From the NCBI GenBank assembly GCA_037128595.1, contig JBAXWB010000020.1, forward strand, positions 1 to 64,000: a DNA stretch of 64,000 nt, written 5' to 3'. The position numbers and the translations under genes were made by a program. Positions 59,513-64,000 of the stretch are shown piece after piece (the first letter of the stretch is position 1; each line of letters begins with the position of its first letter). This DNA comes from a bacterium. Its GTDB lineage: Bacteria > Verrucomicrobiota > Kiritimatiellia > CAIKKV01 > CAITUY01. A model generated the notes under the pieces. The model did no database searches. It saw only the letters and a list, made by a program, of their open reading frames with translations, and was not told where the DNA came from.

Positions 59513-59887
59513 ATGAACGTTTCAGGTAAGTTGGTCGAAATTTTCGAGACCGTGAAGATCAAAGACTCTTTTCAAAAACGCGAATTCGTCCTTGAATACG
59601 CAAGCAACCCTAAATATCCGGAACTCGTTAAGTTTGAACTGGTTCAGGATAAATGCAACCTGCTGGATAGCTTCAAAGCGGGGCAGGATGTGTCGGTGGA
59701 GTTTGATCTGCGTGGCCGGAAATGGACCGATCAGAAGGGCGTGGTCAAATATTTCAATACCCTGCAGGCCTGGCGTTTGAGTGCCGCAGACGGCGCTTCC
59801 GGCGGTTCTCCGGCTGACCAGGATGGCCCGCCCGTGGAAGATTCAGAGGATTTCAGCACGGAAAAAGATGGTGGATTGCCGTTTTGA
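59513..59887 (+). CDS. DUF3127 domain protein
   Basis: A 124-residue protein matching DUF3127. The N-terminal half has VSGKLVEIFETVKIKDSFQKREFVLEY, then KFELVQDKCNLLDSFKAGQDVSVEFDLRGRKW in outline, an OB-like beta-rich fold. The C-terminal tail is acidic and disordered and ends in GGLPF, like the tails of SSB-type proteins (DDDIPF) that bind partners. A single-stranded DNA or nucleoprotein role is often suggested; none is proven. AAGGGAG precedes the ATG. Confidence 0.85.
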   Translation: MNVSGKLVEIFETVKIKDSFQKREFVLEYASNPKYPELVKFELVQDKCNLLDSFKAGQDVSVEFDLRGRKWTDQKGVVKYFNTLQAWRLSAADGASGGSPADQDGPPVEDSEDFSTEKDGGLPF

Positions 59888-59993
59888 TGACCTGATTCAA
59901 AAAAAATTACAATAAAACCGATAGGTCATCCGTTTTGCAGGGTAGTTGGTTGTTTTGTTAACAATAGTTAGGATTAATGAAAGGATCAGTATT

Positions 59994-60344
59994 ATGAAAT
60001 TGTTAGGTTTATTCGGGTTGAGTGCAATTGTTGCGGCATCTTTGTCAATGACGGCCTCGGCCGAAGAAGTCAAGGCTCCGGAGGCCGTTAAGGGTCACAA
60101 GGGCGACAAGATGGAAGCGTTTAAAAAAGCGGATGCGAATGCCGATGGCAAACTGTCGCTCGATGAATTCAAGACAATGGCCAAGGGGCCCGATGCGGAC
60201 AAGAAGTTTGCCGCGGCGGATACCGATAAGGATGGGTTTTTGACCCCCGAAGAGCTTAAGGCAGCCAAGAAGGCGGCCCATGAAGCCAAGGCGGCCAAAG
60301 TGGCTCCTGCGGCTCCTGCAGCCCCGGCAGCACCTGCCAAGTAA
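59994..60344 (+). CDS. Secreted EF-hand protein
   Basis: A 116-residue protein with a signal peptide (LLGLFGLSAIVAASLSMTASA, cut near residue 23) and two canonical 12-residue EF-hand loops: DANADGKLSLDE (47-58) and DTDKDGFLTPEE (76-87), both with Asp at positions 1, 3 and 5 (or Asn) and Glu at 12. The C-terminus is Lys/Ala-rich with A-P-A-A-P repeats, perhaps a flexible envelope anchor. It probably binds calcium in the periplasm. AAAGGA is 8 bases before the ATG; the frame upstream (to 59946) lacks that. A terminator follows. Confidence 0.85.
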   Translation: MKLLGLFGLSAIVAASLSMTASAEEVKAPEAVKGHKGDKMEAFKKADANADGKLSLDEFKTMAKGPDADKKFAAADTDKDGFLTPEELKAAKKAAHEAKAAKVAPAAPAAPAAPAK

Positions 60345-60382
60345 AAACTGTTATCTGAGCTGACGCTCAAGTATAATGCTTG

Positions 60383-60418
60383 CCCTGCAATGGAAACGTT
60401 GCAGGGTTTTTTCTTTTT
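60383..60418 (+). terminator. Rho-independent terminator after the EF-hand gene
   Basis: An 8-bp perfect stem CCCTGCAA/TTGCAGGG with an 8-base loop is followed directly by TTTTTTCTTTTT. It lies 39 bases after the EF-hand gene's stop and ahead of the methyltransferase gene. This is the clearest intrinsic terminator in the window. Confidence 0.9.
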
Positions 60419-60439
60419 ATAAGGGTATTGATAACGATT

Positions 60440-61600
60440 ATGACTGAATGCGACACCTTTCTGGATTTGCTGAAGCAGGCACTGCGGGATAATACGTTTA
60501 TCAAGCTGGTGCTGGGAAAATATCGGGGCCGGCAGGCCGGACTTGAAAAAATCACCATCCGGCCTGTGGTCATCGCCGGCCAGGAAACCCTCTCGTTTGT
60601 CTACCGGCATCAAACCCAGGATGTAACCCGTAATTATGAGGCCGCGCAGGCCCTTCCAATGATCCAACAGCTTTTGGGTAGTGATTTTAAAAGTGCCCAC
60701 CTGTTTTCAATCACCGCCGATGTTCAGATTGATTTCAGTAAGAAGGGGAAGACGTTGCTCAGTCGTAGCAAACCCTCCAGCGAGGTGCTGCCTGCCCGGG
60801 AACACGACCGGGTCAAGGAGCGCCTGATCGATGTCAACAGCCCATTCCTGAAGGCCTTGGGTGTCACGAACGAAAGCGGACAAGTGCTGCCCTCCATGTC
60901 CAATAAATGGAAGCAGATCAATGTCTTCCTGGAACGGTTTCGTGAAGCCCTGTCCGCCTCACGAATCGCCCAGGATACTCCCGTGCGGGTCGTCGACTTC
61001 GGTGCCGGTAAGGGCTATCTCACCTTCGCGATTTATGAATATTTGCGTACCATGCTGCGACGGGAAGCGGTCGTGACCGGAGTTGAAGTCCGGGATGACC
61101 TGGTGCGTTTTTGCAATACCGTGGCCAAGGCCCGGGGAATGACAGGGTTGAGTTTTACCCCGGGCGATCTGACCAGTTATGCGCCAGGCTCCCTGCAGGT
61201 GCTGATCGCCTTGCATGCCTGTGACACGGCCACGGATCAGGCGATCGCCCTGGGGATCCGGGCGGGGGCCGATATCATTATGTGTGCCCCTTGCTGCCAT
61301 AAGGAGGTGCGCCCCCAGATGGTGAGCCCGCCTGTTCTTACCCCCATGTTGCGGCATGGGATCCACATGGGGCAGGAGGCGGAAATGGTCACGGACAGCC
61401 TGCGGGCACTCTGGTTGGAAGCCTCCGGGTATGAGTCGCAGGTATTTGAATTCATTTCGTTGGAGCATACCGGCAAAAACAAGATGATTCTCGGCGTCAA
61501 ACGCGCCCAACCGGAGCCCCGTGAGCCGGTTCTGGCGCGCATCAAGGCGCTTAAGGCGTTTTATGGCATTAAAGAGCAGGCGCTTGAGACGTTGTTATGA
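60440..61600 (+). CDS. SAM-dependent methyltransferase, Methyltransf_32 type
   Basis: A 386-residue protein. The first 180 residues form a helical/beta N-terminal domain of unknown role. The C-terminal half is a Rossmann methyltransferase with VVDFGAGKGYLTFAIYEYL (motif I, 185-203), LIALHACDTATDQAI and the conserved MCAPCCHKEVRP (281-292). The H-A-C-D-T and C-C-H-K blocks are typical of the family that includes eukaryotic GSTCD- and METTL25-like proteins. The substrate is unknown. It overlaps the ABC-F gene by 4 bases, hinting at a translation-related role. Confidence 0.78.
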   Translation: MTECDTFLDLLKQALRDNTFIKLVLGKYRGRQAGLEKITIRPVVIAGQETLSFVYRHQTQDVTRNYEAAQALPMIQQLLGSDFKSAHLFSITADVQIDFSKKGKTLLSRSKPSSEVLPAREHDRVKERLIDVNSPFLKALGVTNESGQVLPSMSNKWKQINVFLERFREALSASRIAQDTPVRVVDFGAGKGYLTFAIYEYLRTMLRREAVVTGVEVRDDLVRFCNTVAKARGMTGLSFTPGDLTSYAPGSLQVLIALHACDTATDQAIALGIRAGADIIMCAPCCHKEVRPQMVSPPVLTPMLRHGIHMGQEAEMVTDSLRALWLEASGYESQVFEFISLEHTGKNKMILGVKRAQPEPREPVLARIKALKAFYGIKEQALETLL

Positions 61601-63543
61601 TTGATTTCCAAAATGTTTCGGTAGGCTTTGGGGCACAACAGGTGCTCGATGATGTGTCATTCCGCATCAATCGCGGTGAGCGGGTGGGTATTGTCGGTCC
61701 CAACGGAGCCGGTAAAAGCACGATATTCTCGCTTCTGACCGGGGAATCCACGCCGGACCGGGGCGATGTCTCGATTCCCCGCAATATCCGGGTGAGTCAC
61801 CTGCGCCAACAGCTCAAGCCGGCGGCTGCTGATATCAATCTGCTGGAATATTCTGAAAATGCACTCCCGTCCCTCATGGATAACCAGCGACAGATCGAGG
61901 CTTTGGAGGTGCAACTCGATCAGGTGGCCGGGGTCGAACGCGACCGGGTAGTTCGCCAGCTGGGGGTGTTGCAGACGGATTTTGAGCATCAGGGCGGGTA
62001 TGCCTTGAGCAGTCGGGCCAAGGCGGCGCTGGGAGGGCTCGGATTTGCGGTGAGTGACTTTCATCGGCCGTTTGCCGCCTTCAGTGGAGGCTGGCAGATG
62101 CGCGCGGAATTGGCGCGTGCCTTGGTGGCGGATCCCGACCTTCTGCTTCTGGATGAACCGAGTAACTTCCTCGATATCCCCGCCGTGGAATGGCTGCAGC
62201 GTTACCTGCGAGACTATAAGGGAACGCTGGTACTGGTCTCCCATGACCGTTATCTCCTGAACACCCTGACGTCGGTGACTATGGAGGTGGCGGGGGGACA
62301 GGTGACGCGCTATGCCGGGAACTTCAACAAATATGAGGAGGATTGCCGGCTCCGCCATGAACAACTGGAGGCGGCTCGCGGGAACCAGGACCGCCGGCGT
62401 GAGCAGATCGAACAGTTTGTCGAGCGGTTCCGTGCCAAAAACACGAAGTCCTCCCAGGTCCAGAGCCGGCTTAAAATGCTTGAGAAAATGGATGAAATTG
62501 AAATCCCCCGCGTGGTCATGCGCGCCCCGAGGATTCGTGTCCCCAAACCCCCGCATTGTGGCGTGGAACTGGTCCGGCTGGATCAGGCCGGGGTCACCTA
62601 TGATGGCCAGAACTGGGTGTTGAGGGGCTTGGATATCCGGATTGAGCGCGGAGCCAAGATCGGACTCGTGGGCTTGAACGGGATGGGCAAGACGACCCTT
62701 CTCAAGACGATTGCCGGGAAGCTACCACTGAACGAGGGCCGGCGGGTAATGGGGCATAATGTGGTGATCGGGTATCAGGCTCAGGATTTCGCTGAAATGA
62801 TGGATCCGGTACGGACCGTGCTTGAAACGGTCAAGTCAGCCGCGCCGTTTCTTTCCGAGCGTGAGGTCCGCAGCATGCTAGGTGGATTTTTCTTTTCCGG
62901 AGACGCGGTGGAAAAGAAAATTGCCGTCCTGAGCGGGGGCGAGAAAATGAGGGTCGCCTTTGCGCGTCTGTTGGTGAACCCGCCCAACTTCCTGATGCTG
63001 GATGAACCCACCACTCACCTGGATATTCCTTCGCGTGAAGCTCTTGAAAATGCCCTGCATGACTATGAGGGCACGGTGTGTCTGGTCAGCCATGACATTG
63101 AGTTCACCCGCCATGTGGCCACGAGTATCATTGCCATGGCCCCCCCGGGAGTGCGCCACTATCCCGGCGGCTACGATTACTATCACGAGAAATCGGAAGC
63201 GGAGGCGAAATCACAGAATTCAGAAGCCAGAATTCAAAATGCAGACGAGGATAAAGGCGAGGGAGGGGACCGGAAAGCCTTGAGGCGGGAGCGGGCCCAG
63301 AAACGGCAGGAGTTGAATAAAATCCGGGGGCCTGTCGAAACCCGTGTAAAATCCGCCGAGCGCAAGATGACGGCCCTGGAGCAGGAGCAGGACAAGCTGT
63401 CCGGTGAGATGATGAAGCCGATGGAGGGGACGGATTACGCGTCGCTCAACCGCCGCCTCAGTGAGATTCAGGCGGAACTGGCTGAGACGGTGGAACGTTG
63501 GGAAAAAGCCTCGCTGGAATTGGAAGCGCTGCCCAGCGAATAA
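61597..63543 (+). CDS. ABC-F family ATPase
   Basis: A 648-residue soluble protein with two ABC domains and no membrane segments, the ABC-F plan (Uup/YheS/EttA group). Walker A1 is VGPNGAGKST (33-42) and A2 GLNGMGKTT (about 349-357). The signature motifs are FSGGWQMRAELARAL and LSGGEKMRVAFARLL, and the linker between domains is charged (IEQFVERFRAKNTKSSQVQSR). A Glu/Lys-rich coiled coil fills the last 120 residues, as in Uup. These proteins act on the ribosome E site or on DNA. A nested palindrome follows the gene. Confidence 0.93.
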   Translation: MIDFQNVSVGFGAQQVLDDVSFRINRGERVGIVGPNGAGKSTIFSLLTGESTPDRGDVSIPRNIRVSHLRQQLKPAAADINLLEYSENALPSLMDNQRQIEALEVQLDQVAGVERDRVVRQLGVLQTDFEHQGGYALSSRAKAALGGLGFAVSDFHRPFAAFSGGWQMRAELARALVADPDLLLLDEPSNFLDIPAVEWLQRYLRDYKGTLVLVSHDRYLLNTLTSVTMEVAGGQVTRYAGNFNKYEEDCRLRHEQLEAARGNQDRRREQIEQFVERFRAKNTKSSQVQSRLKMLEKMDEIEIPRVVMRAPRIRVPKPPHCGVELVRLDQAGVTYDGQNWVLRGLDIRIERGAKIGLVGLNGMGKTTLLKTIAGKLPLNEGRRVMGHNVVIGYQAQDFAEMMDPVRTVLETVKSAAPFLSEREVRSMLGGFFFSGDAVEKKIAVLSGGEKMRVAFARLLVNPPNFLMLDEPTTHLDIPSREALENALHDYEGTVCLVSHDIEFTRHVATSIIAMAPPGVRHYPGGYDYYHEKSEAEAKSQNSEARIQNADEDKGEGGDRKALRRERAQKRQELNKIRGPVETRVKSAERKMTALEQEQDKLSGEMMKPMEGTDYASLNRRLSEIQAELAETVERWEKASLELEALPSE

Positions 63544-63562
63544 AGTAGGCAGAGGGCAGTAT

Positions 63563-63644
63563 GCAGTGAGCAGCAGGTAAAAAGAGAGAGGAGTCAGTAT
63601 CCAGAATCCTTTCTGAATCTGACTCCTCTACGGCTGCTTACTGC
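63563..63644. repeat. Nested inverted repeat between convergent genes
   Basis: The outer arms GCAGTGAGCAGC and GCTGCTTACTGC pair at 11 of 12. The inner arms AGAGGAGTCAG (63587) and CTGACTCCTCT (63619) are perfect, with a small hairpin CAGAA/TTCTG in the middle. It fills the gap between the ABC-F gene and the leftward rhodanese gene and could end transcription from both sides. A GCAGT-rich tandem flavour suggests a dispersed repeat. Confidence 0.55.
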
Positions 63645-63684
63645 CGACTGCTAACTGTTTACTGGTAACCTCCTCTCATCCCCC

Positions 63685-64000
63685 TTACTTTTTGTCTACA
63701 GCTTTTCCTGCCTCCAACCAACCTGCAATTCCCTGCGGGTACTCAATCACGTTGCTGTAACCGAGTTTTTTCAACCGGTCTGCCAACGCTTTGCTCGCGG
63801 GGCATTTAACCCCTGCACAATAGGTCACAACCAGGGCGGATTTATCCGGAATCGCCGTAGTGATGACGGCTTCGTCTGCGTCAGCACTCAACTGCTGTGC
63901 CCCGGGAATGCGCTGCCCATCGTCATATTTCCCGCTTCGAGCATCAAATAGTTTGAGCGGTACTTTTGACTGAATCAGCGTCGCCAACCCCTCGGTGTTG
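63685..64000 (-). CDS. Rhodanese-like domain protein, 5' end beyond the window
   Basis: The C-terminal part of a rhodanese domain: VPLKLFDARSGKYDDG, then VVTYCAGVKCPASKALADRLKK with the active-site Cys in TYCAGVKCP, and a closing YSNVIEYPQGIAGWLEAG. The loop C-A-G-V-K-C-P-A-S is that of single-domain rhodaneses with a second Cys. The frame stays open to the window edge (NTEGLATLIQS), so the true start and any signal peptide are outside. It is unrelated in detail to the rhodanese at 17214. Confidence 0.82.
   Translation of the reverse strand, partial: NTEGLATLIQSKVPLKLFDARSGKYDDGQRIPGAQQLSADADEAVITTAIPDKSALVVTYCAGVKCPASKALADRLKKLGYSNVIEYPQGIAGWLEAGKAVDKK

Noticed and set aside
1-64000. CRISPR array, transposase or integrase gene
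   Set aside because: No regularly spaced direct repeats and no DDE, serine or tyrosine recombinase ORF were found; the only mobile-like signals are short palindromic elements.

Overview
The window looks like a chromosome segment of a Gram-negative, LPS-bearing bacterium with a fairly GC-rich genome. The GbsR-type regulator, DUF3127 protein, eukaryote-type branching enzyme, many glycoside phosphorylases and palindromic intergenic repeats would suit the PVC group (Kiritimatiellota, Lentisphaerota or Verrucomicrobiota). No rRNA or marker gene settles this, so the taxonomy is inference.

Layout. (1) 1-1830: three tandem type II toxin-antitoxin modules in visibly more AT-rich DNA, two with palindromes in their promoters. 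(2) 1830-3036: a doubtful ORF, two small leftward genes (CxxC protein and small membrane protein) with a palindromic operator, and a pair of short hairpin repeats. (3) 3037-5680: a sugar-1-phosphate nucleotidyltransferase and, convergent to it, a PAS-PAS-SpoIIE phosphatase. (4) 5914-17180, rightward: a disaccharide phosphorolysis locus with two unlike GH94 phosphorylases, a GH130 phosphorylase, a LacI regulator, a TIM-barrel sugar isomerase/epimerase, a GH57 enzyme and an MFS/GPH-type transporter. (5) 17214-20624, rightward: rhodanese, lpxK, a GT9 heptosyltransferase and a GT2, continuing into lipid A/core assembly.

(6) 20566-52000, leftward: a cell-surface polysaccharide cluster of about 31 kb. 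The promoter-proximal end has an O-antigen-type ABC exporter (Wzm/Wzt with a C-terminal sugar-binding domain) and a GbsR/MarR-like regulator. Then come an FkbM methyltransferase, a GT2-methyltransferase fusion, many GT2 and GT4 enzymes, a fucosyltransferase-like enzyme, a GT75/RGP-like enzyme, an MBOAT/SGNH O-acylation pair, a GDP-D-glycero-D-manno-heptose set (gmhA, hddA, hddC, with galE), a GT-C-like membrane protein and a DUF2304/GT2 pair. Four-base stop/start overlaps are frequent, so translation is coupled across long stretches. Two inverted copies of a 76-bp palindromic element bracket one GT2 gene.

(7) 53008-58012, leftward: a tight operon of a GrpE-like protein, an Hsp70-like ATPase, a eukaryote-type glycogen branching enzyme and TcdA. 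(8) 58100-64000: a 5'-truncated 3-methyladenine glycosylase remnant, tRNA-Arg(CCU), a secreted His/Gly/Tyr-rich protein, a DUF3127 protein, an EF-hand protein with a strong terminator, a methyltransferase coupled to an ABC-F ATPase, and the 3' part of a rhodanese gene running off the edge.

How it works together (inference): imported or intracellular beta-linked disaccharides are phosphorolysed to sugar 1-phosphates. These can enter glycolysis, glycogen, or nucleotide-sugar synthesis for the polysaccharide cluster. The most unusual signals are the private GrpE-like/Hsp70-like pair attached to glycogen branching, a five-copy hairpin repeat family whose stems covary, and a repeat-bracketed glycosyltransferase gene.
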